Notes: generated by a model from the letters alone, not told the origin. A stretch of DNA of 63,041 bases from Calothrix anomala FACHB-343 (GCF_014696435.1 NZ_JACJQG010000057.1:1-63041); one strand, 5' to 3'. Positions 26,596 to 33,239 are shown, numbered from the stretch's first letter. Numbers and translations are program-made.

Positions 26596-27073
26596 CTTCC
26601 CCCTCAATTTCTATAGGGTCAGTTAGAGTTATGTTTATCTCATAGTTGGATTCATTATTTATATTCAATTCATCCATCTCTTCTTTAATACTCTTCACAG
26701 CTTGGACTACTACTGGAAGGTTAACTTTATGCAGGTCTACTACAGTTCCTTTTGATGTCTGAACCTGCTCTATATATCCGTTTAACCCTAAGTCAACTAC
26801 TCTCTCTAATACCTTTAATCTAGCTAGTTTATGAGAATATCTAAGTAATCCTATTTCTAAAGCTTTCTCTATAGCTAAGGTACTATTATCAGTGAAGAAT
26901 TTAAATGCTAATCCTTCTTTCTGCTTTAGATATATAATTTGCTTGTCAGTTAATGATTGACCTGGAAATCTTTCATTGAATTCTTTTTTAATTTGCCCAT
27001 TACTAAGAGTAGGGTTAGAGATTAGTAGAAGTATTAGGTAATCTTTATGTTGTTGGTTTAAATGAGCGGTCAT
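26570..27073 (-). CDS. Small terminase subunit, 167 aa
   Basis: Overlaps large terminase by 26 bp. It contains an N-terminal helix-turn-helix-like part (SNPTLSNGQIKKEFNERFPG, then SLTDKQIIYLKQ) and an acidic C-terminus (EIEGEDDDESLSP). This is the usual plan for a DNA-recognition subunit. The start at 27073 is preferred to an upstream in-frame ATG (27085) because that ATG lies inside a terminator hairpin. Confidence 0.65.
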   Translation of the reverse strand: MTAHLNQQHKDYLILLLISNPTLSNGQIKKEFNERFPGQSLTDKQIIYLKQKEGLAFKFFTDNSTLAIEKALEIGLLRYSHKLARLKVLERVVDLGLNGYIEQVQTSKGTVVDLHKVNLPVVVQAVKSIKEEMDELNINNESNYEINITLTDPIEIEGEDDDESLSP

Positions 27074-27098
27074 AAAAAATGGCATCTGATGAGATGCC
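27074..27098 (-). terminator. Hairpin with U-run abutting the small-terminase start codon
   Basis: Stem GGCATCT (27081-27087) with AGATGCC (27092-27098), a 4-nt loop, then ATTTTTT and the ATG. It has the form of a terminator for the upstream 143-aa gene, but it ends exactly at the next start codon, so it may also act as a leader structure or attenuator. Confidence 0.7.
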
Positions 27099-27137
27099 TT
27101 TAAATATATGAATTAACAATGTGTATTTATACTAATT

Positions 27138-27149
27138 ACTTATGTCCGA
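27138..27149 (-). promoter_or_regulatory. TCGGACATAAGT box
   Basis: Third copy of the 12-mer, 65 bp before the small-terminase ATG and right after the stop of the 143-aa gene. A TATAAAT stretch follows 11 nt downstream of the box on the same strand. Confidence 0.35.
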
Positions 27150-27151
27150 GA

Positions 27152-27583
27152 TTAAATAAGGTTTCTAATTTCTTCTGATAGAGAGATGAATGATTGGATA
27201 TATAAATCACTCACCCATTCAGTAAACTTCAGACATGTATTAGAGTTGATGTAGTAATGTTGAAGAGTTGAACTATCTTCATTATTAGGTACATTGTAAA
27301 GCTTAATAGCCGCCCTATAATGTTCTGGAAGCCTATTTAAAGCCTTAGTTAATGTTGGAGAATCTAATTGGCCATATAAGGAATTAGATGGGTTTAATTG
27401 GCTCTCTGGTAGGTATAGTCTAGACATAAACTCGTCTACATCATCTAGTTGATTAGCGTAATAAAGCTGAAGACAATGCAACAAGTCACCTGGGTTAATG
27501 TAACTAGTTTTAATGGTGAGCGGCTCCTGAGAATCAATGTAGTATTCTCTAGAACCTGGAACATATTTATAAGATATTTTCAT
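27152..27583 (-). CDS. Hypothetical phage protein, 143 aa
   Basis: Acidic, Tyr/Leu-rich protein with no recognised motif. It lies between a helix-turn-helix gene and the terminase genes. A weak ribosome site (CTAAAGGATGAT) precedes its ATG at 27583. Its site suggests a DNA-packaging or late-control role, but nothing in the sequence shows this. Confidence 0.5.
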   Translation of the reverse strand: MKISYKYVPGSREYYIDSQEPLTIKTSYINPGDLLHCLQLYYANQLDDVDEFMSRLYLPESQLNPSNSLYGQLDSPTLTKALNRLPEHYRAAIKLYNVPNNEDSSTLQHYYINSNTCLKFTEWVSDLYIQSFISLSEEIRNLI

Positions 27584-27594
27584 ATAATCATCCT

Positions 27595-27999
27595 TTAGGA
27601 AATAGGAATTAACAATTCAAATAACTCCTTAAAGTCTCTACTCTTGTGAAAGCATTCCTTTAAGGTTAATGAGCGTATCTGCTTATCTGTATAAAACTTA
27701 GTATTAGGAGATTTAACATTAAGTAATAGTTGAAATAGTTGCGGGCTATTTAGCCATTCTCTAATCTGTTCTTTGTCTTTAGTCGAGATTTTAGGGTCTG
27801 TTAAGTATTCCTTAATAATGTCAATGATTGACCTTAAGTTGGTATAACCTCGACCATAAATTCTCTCAAATCTGTCTCTAAGAGTTGATTTGGGTGTATT
27901 AAAGTGAGATTGTAATTTCCTTAATGACCATCCCTTCAGGTATAAGGAGAAAGCTCTTTGGGTAGCGGCTTCTTTATCAGATAATTTCTTATTGGGCAT
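27595..27999 (-). CDS. Helix-turn-helix protein, 134 aa
   Basis: Residues 8-50 (KEAATQRAFSLYLKGWSLRK, then LQSHFNTPKSTLRDRFER) form a helix-turn-helix of the transposase/small-terminase or regulator type. The rest is helical and basic. It could be a second DNA-recognition subunit or a late-gene activator. The ATG follows AAGGGGATGTA and lies ~36 bp from a CCCACTT box. Confidence 0.55.
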   Translation of the reverse strand: MPNKKLSDKEAATQRAFSLYLKGWSLRKLQSHFNTPKSTLRDRFERIYGRGYTNLRSIIDIIKEYLTDPKISTKDKEQIREWLNSPQLFQLLLNVKSPNTKFYTDKQIRSLTLKECFHKSRDFKELFELLIPIS

Positions 28000-28034
28000 T
28001 ACATCCCCTTAACTCTATGCTTTTAAGATAAGGT

Positions 28035-28046
28035 AACTATGTTAGT
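28035..28046 (-). promoter_or_regulatory. CCCACTTCTTAC box
   Basis: The weakest member of the CCCACTTTATAC family, 36 bp upstream of the helix-turn-helix gene ATG. It shares the CCCACTT core but lacks the TATAC half. Confidence 0.3.
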
Positions 28047-28069
28047 AAGAAGTGGGATTATTTAATATA

Positions 28070-28088
28070 AAAGGGGTCATAAGACCCC
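28070..28088 (-). terminator. Terminator after the 81-aa membrane protein gene
   Basis: Stem GGGGTC (28073-28078) with GACCCC (28083-28088), 4-nt loop, followed on the minus strand by TTTTATATT. It lies 26 bp past the stop codon of the 81-aa gene. Confidence 0.8.
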
Positions 28089-28113
28089 CGTGTTATCAAG
28101 TTAATTTAATTAA

Positions 28114-28359
28114 TTATTTAGTATTGGTTATAGTAGGAGAGTTAATATTTGGTTTTACTAGTTTCTCATACCCAATATATAAAAGTCCTGATAGAGCAAT
28201 TAATGTTGTTAAAGAGTAACCAATAATCATCATCTTTGCCGTATTCCTCTCATATTCTACTTGTTCTTCAAGAGCAGATATAGCCTTTTGCCCTTCGATA
28301 AATTCTTGGTGGGCTTCTAATTCTTCAGGGGTGAATTTAGGTTGTCCATGTTCAGACAT
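28114..28359 (-). CDS. Small membrane protein, 81 aa, holin/spanin-like
   Basis: Residues 12-43 form a charged amphipathic helix (ELEAHQEFIEGQKAISALEE) and residues ~44-64 one membrane segment (MMIIGYSLTTLIALSGLLYIG), followed by a short polar tail. Single-span proteins with a coiled helix are common among holins, spanins and exclusion proteins. It has its own upstream box and terminator, so it is a separate transcription unit. No lysis enzyme gene is nearby; lysis role is only a guess. Confidence 0.5.
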   Translation of the reverse strand: MSEHGQPKFTPEELEAHQEFIEGQKAISALEEQVEYERNTAKMMIIGYSLTTLIALSGLLYIGYEKLVKPNINSPTITNTK

Positions 28360-28416
28360 TTAGTTATTCCTTCGATTTATTTTATCTATGTAATTAATAT
28401 ATGTGAAAGATAATGA

Positions 28417-28427
28417 TATAAAGTGGG
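28417..28427 (-). promoter_or_regulatory. CCCACTTTATA box before the 81-aa gene
   Basis: Minus-strand CCCACTTTATATC, 58 bp upstream of the ATG. Five related copies precede other single-gene units in this block. TTTATA or TATACT could serve as a -10 element, with CCCAC as operator. Confidence 0.45.
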
Positions 28428-28480
28428 CTTCTATCTCATTCTTCGACAGAAGAGTGAGCACTTTAATTCTGACAATAATA

Positions 28481-28501
28481 AAGGGAGTGATTAACTCCCT
28501 T
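28481..28501 (-). terminator. Terminator after the antirepressor gene
   Basis: Stem AAGGGAGT (28481-28488) with ACTCCCTT (28494-28501), 5-nt loop, then TTATTATTG on the minus strand. It lies 39 bp past the antirepressor stop codon. Confidence 0.7.
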
Positions 28502-28539
28502 GGATTATTTATTTAGTTTTATCTATTGTAATAATAACG

Positions 28540-29361
28540 TTAGGCGACTTGAGGTAACTTATATCCGGCATATTCTAATAAACCAATTATGAACTCAATT
28601 CCTTTAGGTGATACTAGAGTAACTGTATTATTTACATTCATTCTATTAGGCTTGATTACAACTTTAAAGTACCCCTGATTAACGTAATTCTGGTAGGGAG
28701 TATTATTACCTCTTAGAATTCCCTCATTTCTTAAGAAGGAGAATAAATTGTTTCTACCCATATTCTTAATATTAATAATTTTAGCTACCTCAGCCATATC
28801 ATGAAAGGTATTATTGGCTATTACTTGGTCATAGACCTCTGCCTTAGGTTCTAATACTTTTATTGTCTGTTCCTGTTCGGCGGCTTTAAGGGCTAGTGCT
28901 TGTTTCTCTTCTTCGGCAGCTACAAGGGCTTTAAGGGCAGATAAATAATCTTGAGGTAGTTTAGGTTGATTAGATTCAGAAGGAGATTTCCACCCATTAA
29001 TCTGTTGAATATAAACTCTAATACCTACAGCAGCAAAGGCTCCTAGAGAAATAGCAGCTTCTACCTTACCTTGTTGAGCGTAGTGGGTTAATACTGCTGC
29101 ACATACTGTATCTTTTAGGATAGCAACATTATGATATTCTGAGTTGGTTGTAAGTGTTAAATCCTCCAAATTCTTACCAGTAAAGGGTTCTAGAATTTCA
29201 GAAGGTGATTTGGTTGTAAGTCCCAATATTAGTTTATTAATGGCTTGCTGAGATACACCGCAGGCTCTAGCTAAACCTGATTGAGACATTCCACTTTCAC
29301 CAGTAGCATTGATGGTGAAATATTGGATTCCGTTCTGAGTTGAAATAATTAAGTTCGACAT
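28540..29361 (-). CDS. KilAC-domain phage antirepressor, 273 aa
   Basis: The C-terminal ~110 residues match the KilAC domain: KAEVYDQVIANNTFHDMAEV, then IGRNN-type sequence here NMGRNNLFSFLRNEGILRGN, then NYVNQGYFKVV and SPKGIEFIIGLL. The N-terminal part has a short helix-turn-helix stretch (SGLARACGVSQQAINKLI). Such proteins inactivate a lytic repressor or bind DNA directly. The gene is isolated between its own operators and a terminator, which fits a lysis-lysogeny switch. No repressor gene is seen in the window. Confidence 0.75.
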   Translation of the reverse strand: MSNLIISTQNGIQYFTINATGESGMSQSGLARACGVSQQAINKLILGLTTKSPSEILEPFTGKNLEDLTLTTNSEYHNVAILKDTVCAAVLTHYAQQGKVEAAISLGAFAAVGIRVYIQQINGWKSPSESNQPKLPQDYLSALKALVAAEEEKQALALKAAEQEQTIKVLEPKAEVYDQVIANNTFHDMAEVAKIINIKNMGRNNLFSFLRNEGILRGNNTPYQNYVNQGYFKVVIKPNRMNVNNTVTLVSPKGIEFIIGLLEYAGYKLPQVA

Positions 29362-29416
29362 AGTTGTGTTTTATTTAATAATTAACTATGCCCTAACTAT
29401 ATAAATAATTAAATGG

Positions 29417-29427
29417 TATAAAGTGGG
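29417..29427 (-). promoter_or_regulatory. CCCACTTTATAC box before the antirepressor gene
   Basis: Minus-strand GTGCCCACTTTATACC, 56 bp from the antirepressor ATG. The upstream AACGTG is shared with the copy at 32732-32742. Confidence 0.5.
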
Positions 29428-29431
29428 CACG

Positions 29432-29449
29432 TTAGTTCTCACGAACTAA
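29432..29449. promoter_or_regulatory. Operator-like inverted repeat TTAGTTC-TCAC-GAACTAA
   Basis: Perfect 7-bp inverted repeat with a 4-nt spacer, next to the CCCACTTTATAC box upstream of the antirepressor gene. The size and symmetry suit a dimeric repressor. Confidence 0.4.
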
Positions 29450-29549
29450 GTGAGTGAGCGTTTATTAAATTTAATTTCAGCGTTTAAAACGTCACCCTTA
29501 CCACCAACCAACTCCGCACTTATGAGGATCTGGTAATACATCTTCTCGT

Positions 29550-29592
29550 TTATCAATAATGATAAGTGAGGATTTCCTCAATCATGAGGAAA
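29550..29592. promoter_or_regulatory. Two operator-like palindromes
   Basis: TTATCA-ATAA-TGATAA (29550-29565) and TTTCCTCA-ATCA-TGAGGAAA (29573-29592) are both perfect. They lie 190-230 bp upstream of the antirepressor ATG in a gene-free stretch (29362-29702) that holds only signals. Neither is followed by a T-run, so they look like protein sites rather than terminators. Confidence 0.45.
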
Positions 29593-29604
29593 ACTAACCA
29601 ATAG

Positions 29605-29632
29605 AAAAGGAGAGAGATATTACTCCCTCTCC
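29605..29632 (-). terminator. Terminator inside the 29362-29702 gap
   Basis: Stem CTCTCC (29632-29627 side) with GGAGAG (29614-29609), then TTTT on the minus strand. It lies ~60 bp downstream of a CCCACTTTATAC box (29690-29700), with no open frame between, so it may end a very short transcript. Confidence 0.65.
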
Positions 29633-29689
29633 TATATAGTTAATTAATAAATGAAACCTATGTTCCTTTAACATATCACTGAAATATAG

Positions 29690-29700
29690 TATAAAGTGGG
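29690..29700 (-). promoter_or_regulatory. CCCACTTTATAC box with no gene before the next terminator
   Basis: Minus-strand AATCCCACTTTATACTATA, immediately after the stop of the adenosyltransferase-like gene. The next signal downstream is a terminator only ~60 bp away. It may start a small RNA. Confidence 0.4.
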
Positions 29701-29702
29701 AT

Positions 29703-30353
29703 TTAATTAATAGGAGGATTCCATTCTTCTACTACAGCTTGCCAATATCTTTCTTCTATCAATTCCCCCCTGCCCTTCAGCATTCTACCTTCCTTTCTGA
29801 TAGCCCAGAACATATAACTGCTCAATCTATTAAGAATTGCTGAATGGTAATTAACATTATTAGTTAGGTCAGGCTTGAGTAATAGAAACCCTACTACCTC
29901 ATTGCTATACCGCCACCTAATAAAGTATCTTTCTAGTTCCCTGATATCGATTCTTAGCTTATCTAGACTAATTAATGTTGGGTGATTATGGTAAAGGAAA
30001 TCAGGACAGTGACCTAATTCTTCTTGAAGGAGCTTGATATTCTTATCCATCCATTCTATTAGAGAGAAAGGTAATAGATGCTTGTCTGTATTGGCTTTTA
30101 GGTAACAGAAACTAGCTAGAGAGAATATATTTCTATTTAGGTAATAAAGTAGATAATTTAGGTCAGGAGATAGGTCTGGATTGAGATATAAGGCGCTTTC
30201 AATAGAGTTCCTGACTGTTTCTATCTTCCCTTGAATAGTACAAGCTGGAGACGATTTTAGTAGGAGTGGAGCATCGTGCAATACTTGGGCAAAGCCGATA
30301 TCGCCGCTACCTGCGACATAATTAGCCGTGATTCTTTTATTAGACATATTCAT
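29703..30353 (-). CDS. PduO-type cobalamin adenosyltransferase-like protein, 216 aa
   Basis: The order of segments resembles PduO-type ATP:cob(I)alamin adenosyltransferases. An N-terminal glycine loop (GSGDIGFAQVL) stands where the family has TxxGDxGxTxL. Helices follow with GKIETVRNSIESALY (family: G.vDELns), then IDIRELERYFIRWRY (family: tv.RRAER) and ILNRLSSYMFWAIRKEG (family: YLNRLSDlLFvlAR). Several key positions differ, so activity is doubtful. It could be a five-helix structural relative. It is isolated, without other B12 genes in the window. Confidence 0.6.
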   Translation of the reverse strand: MNMSNKRITANYVAGSGDIGFAQVLHDAPLLLKSSPACTIQGKIETVRNSIESALYLNPDLSPDLNYLLYYLNRNIFSLASFCYLKANTDKHLLPFSLIEWMDKNIKLLQEELGHCPDFLYHNHPTLISLDKLRIDIRELERYFIRWRYSNEVVGFLLLKPDLTNNVNYHSAILNRLSSYMFWAIRKEGRMLKGRGELIEERYWQAVVEEWNPPIN

Positions 30354-30386
30354 TAATATATAAAAGTTACATAATTCTTGTAGTAG

Positions 30387-30617
30387 TTAATCATCTACTA
30401 CATCAGGCTTTTCTACATATACATAATAATGGTTACCATAAGGGCCCATTTCTTCTAGATAATAAGTTCTAATTTCTTCTCTGAGTTCACCAAGATAACC
30501 ACCATCAAAGTGGGGAATTATAACTGTTACTGGGTTGCCATAAAGCCTTAATGGGGTTCTACAATTCCTCCAAGCTATACCAATACCAGGGAAATATTTT
30601 GATATATCTTTCATCAT
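30387..30617 (-). CDS. Hypothetical phage protein, 76 aa
   Basis: A small protein rich in Gly, Tyr and Pro (YFPGIGIAWRNCRTPLRLYG, then IIPHFDGGYLGEL, then GNHYYVYVEKP). No family is recognised. It is probably co-transcribed with the adenosyltransferase-like gene 33 bp downstream. A CCCACC box lies 50 bp upstream. Either of two adjacent ATG codons could start it. Confidence 0.45.
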   Translation of the reverse strand: MMKDISKYFPGIGIAWRNCRTPLRLYGNPVTVIIPHFDGGYLGELREEIRTYYLEEMGPYGNHYYVYVEKPDVVDD

Positions 30618-30666
30618 TAGGAATATATATATTGATGACTAAATCATCTTTAACCTAGAAGTAGAC

Positions 30667-30678
30667 TATAAAGGTGGG
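30667..30678 (-). promoter_or_regulatory. CCCACCTTTATA box
   Basis: Minus-strand CGCCCACCTTTATAGTC, a variant with one extra base, 50 bp before the 76-aa gene. Confidence 0.35.
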
Positions 30679-30725
30679 CGACAAATATGCGATCACAAAT
30701 AAAGTAAATAGCTACCAAATAATCA

Positions 30726-30907
30726 CCTAGACATTAAAATGTTCACAAACTAGACTAGGGAAGGGAGGAAGAGAGAAGAGGAGGGAAGAAAGGTAGAAGG
30801 AGAAAGAAGAGAGAAATAGAGAAACAAAGATAGCATAGTACTACTATTACATAGTCTGTAATCCTTACTGTATATAGCTTTGAGCTTGATTTACACTCCC
30901 CTTTTGC
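30726..30907 (+). repeat. Polypurine element, copy C (opposite orientation to A and B)
   Basis: Begins CCTAGACATTAAAATG, then CAAACTAGACTAGGGA, a ~75-nt G/A tract, AGATAGCATAGTACT, a GGATTACAG-type part and CACTCCCCTTTTGC. It occupies most of the 471-bp gap between 30618 and 31088, which otherwise contains only the terminator at 31042-31065 and short repeats around 30980-31030. Confidence 0.75.
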
Positions 30908-31041
30908 CCCTAATTTACTGTCAATAAGTAACGTAATAATAGGAACTTCATAAACCTTATTGAGAATGAATAGATAGCTTCCATCTCCGATGAAAGAGGA
31001 GCTCCCATCTCTATCGAGATACGAGATAGAGCCACAATAAA

Positions 31042-31065
31042 AACTAGGAGATAACTCTCCTAGTT
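31042..31065 (-). terminator. Terminator after the polymerase-like gene
   Basis: Perfect 10-bp stem AACTAGGAGA (31042-31051) with TCTCCTAGTT (31056-31065), TAAC loop, then TTTTATTG on the minus strand. It lies 24 bp past the stop codon. Confidence 0.9.
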
Positions 31066-31088
31066 AATTATTTAGATATTTAGTTGGT

Positions 31089-32609
31089 TTATAGGAAAGG
31101 TTTTTCTTCTAGAATGGCATATTTAAGACCGCTTTGTTGTCGGGCATATTCAATAGCTTCTTCGGGAATCTCCCCTATAACTACAAACCCATCATGCTGA
31201 TTATTCATAACCTCAAACCCATAATGTTCACTAACGCAAGTAAGATGGTGGATAAATGCTGCCTCATTACCCTGTAAGTAGAAAGCCGCCAATCTTCTTT
31301 TTAGTTGGTTAAGGTTCTTCCACTTACCCTCCTTATCCCTGTAATCAGAAATACAAAAAGTTATGCCAGTCTTATTAGAAACATACTGCTTACCTTTGGG
31401 ATAAGAAGAACTAATGGGAACATAGGTATTGATTAACCAATCTTGCCACTTATCAATAGAAGCTTTTAGAGGAGCAGTTAATTTAGTAAATCTGGTATAT
31501 AGATTGATTGCTAGGGAATCATCACCCCCAGCCTCTTCCATTAAATAATTAATAATTGCTAAATCGGAATCTAAGAAATCTTTAGAAGTAACTTTCTTTG
31601 GTAAGTGACCGCCCATAATCAAGGCAAGGAAGCATTGTTTCCATCTATCTTTAGATATACCAACAGCATCAGCAAACTCTTGTTTATCCTTAGATAAGTA
31701 GACTCTAAGCCATTTGGTATCGATGTTAGCCGCCTCAAACCATTGAATCAGCCCCCAAACTTGACTGGATTTCAAGTCATAGTTCTTTAAGTTAGGAATA
31801 CCACTAAAAGCTATCTGTTTCATTTCTCTTGAGCAAGATTGAAAACCACCTTTCCTTTCAGTTAGTCTACCAGAAGGTTGAGATTCATAGCTAGGGTAGT
31901 ACTCTATCAGCCCATCCTCTAATAACTTGATTCCAGACTGTCTAATCCAGTCATAACAATTTCTATCATTTAAATATCTTGCTCTTTCTTTCTTTGAACC
32001 TCCAAAGGATGTATCAAAGTCCTTTTCATCTAAGTATTTCGTAACTGCTTTATCATTAACCAAACATCTTTTAATAGCTTTCATACTTTCTTTAATTAGT
32101 TCTGGGATAGAATTCTCATTCTCATCAGTAAATTTATGTCTCTTGAACTGATTCATCTTCTTGCCAGTCATCAGGTCGTAGTACTGGCAGGTAACAAACT
32201 CTGATGTTTCTTTAGGATATTTACCTAATATCTGCTCTACTACATCAAGGGGTACTCTAAACTCTCTGCTCTTACCATAATCTTTACTATAAGTAATCTT
32301 CTTACCGTCTTCAGTTTCATGAATAACTTTAACTTCTAATAATCCATCTTCAACTAGTAAGCCCCACTGTAATTCTTCAGGCTTGCCCCATTCCTTCTTC
32401 ATCAAGTTATAGCTAACTGGAACCCAACCTTCTTCTCTTTCATCTATAAGGCGGTGCCTATCTCTGCCAATATAATAAGTAGTTCCAAATAAAATATGTA
32501 CAAATAGTTGTCTAGTAGGCTTATTGTATGGATGTAGTAAGTGATCCAACACAAAAGTCTTTACACTCTCTGGTACTCGATAGGAGTTAATAATATAAGC
32601 TTCGGTCAT
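31089..32609 (-). CDS. Compact family-A DNA polymerase-like replication protein, 506 aa
   Basis: Palm-domain motifs of family A polymerases appear in order: SGRLT (246-250; family TGRLS), motif A NYDLKSSQ with D278, motif B R322-W-K324 followed by G at K+9 as in Pol I, LQGNEAAF (~445-452; family QGTAAD), and motif C QHDG with H472 D473. Both metal-binding Asp are kept, but the usual HDE is HDG and the Glu of SQIE is absent. There is no 3'-5' or 5'-3' nuclease domain; the N-terminal 230 residues are unlike known families. A GTG start at 32669 would add 20 residues but lies in a leader hairpin. Confidence 0.65.
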   Translation of the reverse strand: MTEAYIINSYRVPESVKTFVLDHLLHPYNKPTRQLFVHILFGTTYYIGRDRHRLIDEREEGWVPVSYNLMKKEWGKPEELQWGLLVEDGLLEVKVIHETEDGKKITYSKDYGKSREFRVPLDVVEQILGKYPKETSEFVTCQYYDLMTGKKMNQFKRHKFTDENENSIPELIKESMKAIKRCLVNDKAVTKYLDEKDFDTSFGGSKKERARYLNDRNCYDWIRQSGIKLLEDGLIEYYPSYESQPSGRLTERKGGFQSCSREMKQIAFSGIPNLKNYDLKSSQVWGLIQWFEAANIDTKWLRVYLSKDKQEFADAVGISKDRWKQCFLALIMGGHLPKKVTSKDFLDSDLAIINYLMEEAGGDDSLAINLYTRFTKLTAPLKASIDKWQDWLINTYVPISSSYPKGKQYVSNKTGITFCISDYRDKEGKWKNLNQLKRRLAAFYLQGNEAAFIHHLTCVSEHYGFEVMNNQHDGFVVIGEIPEEAIEYARQQSGLKYAILEEKPFL

Positions 32610-32657
32610 TTTAGTGTTAGGTTTAAAGTTTAAATATAGTAATTTAGGAAATGTGGA

Positions 32658-32681
32658 AAGGGAGTTCACTACACTCCCCTT
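32658..32681 (-). promoter_or_regulatory. Leader hairpin before the polymerase-like gene
   Basis: AAGGGAGT with ACTCCCCTT (one bulge) lies between the CCCACTTAATAC box and the ATG at 32609. It could be an attenuator, or it could expose the GTG start at 32669, which sits in its loop with GGGGAG just upstream. Confidence 0.35.
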
Positions 32682-32731
32682 ATCGGGTCTAGAATCCTAT
32701 CCACAATTAGATAGTAGGAGATTGTTCATAG

Positions 32732-32742
32732 TATTAAGTGGG
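32732..32742 (-). promoter_or_regulatory. CCCACTTAATAC box inside the end of the RHH gene
   Basis: Minus-strand GTGCCCACTTAATACTATG. The CCC ACT TAA part forms the last codons of the ribbon-helix-helix gene. TTACAA lies 16 bp before TAATAC, a plausible -35/-10 pair for the polymerase-like gene, whose ATG is 120 bp downstream. Confidence 0.45.
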
Positions 32743-32886
32743 CACGTTATCTTTGTAATATTGTTCAAGAATCCACCTGATCTGTCCTGATCCTGACCTT
32801 TGATTGATTGCGGCATCTTCCTGAATTTTTTCCCATAATTCTTTAGGTATCTTAATAGGAATAACGGCTACATCTTGCTTAACCAT
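32734..32886 (-). CDS. Ribbon-helix-helix regulator, 50 aa
   Basis: A 50-codon frame with ATG at 32886 preceded by AAAGAGT. The sequence is a classic small RHH repressor: a beta strand VAVIPIKIPKELWEKIQEDA, turn residues RSGSG, then helix QIRWILEQYYKDN. Such proteins bind short palindromic or tandem sites as dimers. It stands at the head of the early gene block, next to the integrase-side control region, and its last codons overlap the CCCACTTAATAC box, so it could regulate that box. Confidence 0.7.
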   Translation of the reverse strand: MVKQDVAVIPIKIPKELWEKIQEDAAINQRSGSGQIRWILEQYYKDNVPT

Positions 32887-32992
32887 ACTCTTTATGAATA
32901 ATTAAGTATAAGAATATTATACCTCTAGAAACTAGAGACAAACATAAGGAGAAATAAATTATTTATTAAATAGTTAAACAACCCACTAGTTA

Positions 32993-33184
32993 CCTAGACA
33001 GTAAATTGTTCGCAAACCAGGGAGGGAGAAAGAAAGGAGAGATAAGGAGAGAAAGGAGACCAGAGAAGAGAAGAAGGAAGGAGAAAGAGAAGAAACAGAG
33101 AAAGAGAAGGCATAGTACTACTAGTAATATAGCTACACTCCTTATGCAGTAAAGGTTTGAGGGCGATTTACGCACCCCTTTTGC
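32993..33184 (+). repeat. Polypurine element, copy D
   Basis: CCTAGACAGTAAATTG, GCAAACCAGG, a ~100-nt G/A tract with GGAGACCAGAGA (also in copy A), GGCATAGTACT, TGAGGGCGATTTACGCACCCCTTTTGC. GTAAATCGCC/GGCGATTTAC-type arms at the two ends of the element (compare copy A) give it imperfect terminal inverted repeats. The gap 32887-33526 holds only this element and its flank. Confidence 0.75.
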
Positions 33185-33239
33185 TCGTATTTATTGAGAA
33201 TAAATTACCTAATAATCAGGGTTCTATATTTCTTATTGA

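Noticed and set aside
32990-33175. A 61-aa minus-strand frame that looks like a membrane peptide (many Leu and Phe)
   Set aside because: It is simply the translation of the C/T tract of repeat copy D; the same happens at the other copies, and no ribosome site or conservation supports a gene.
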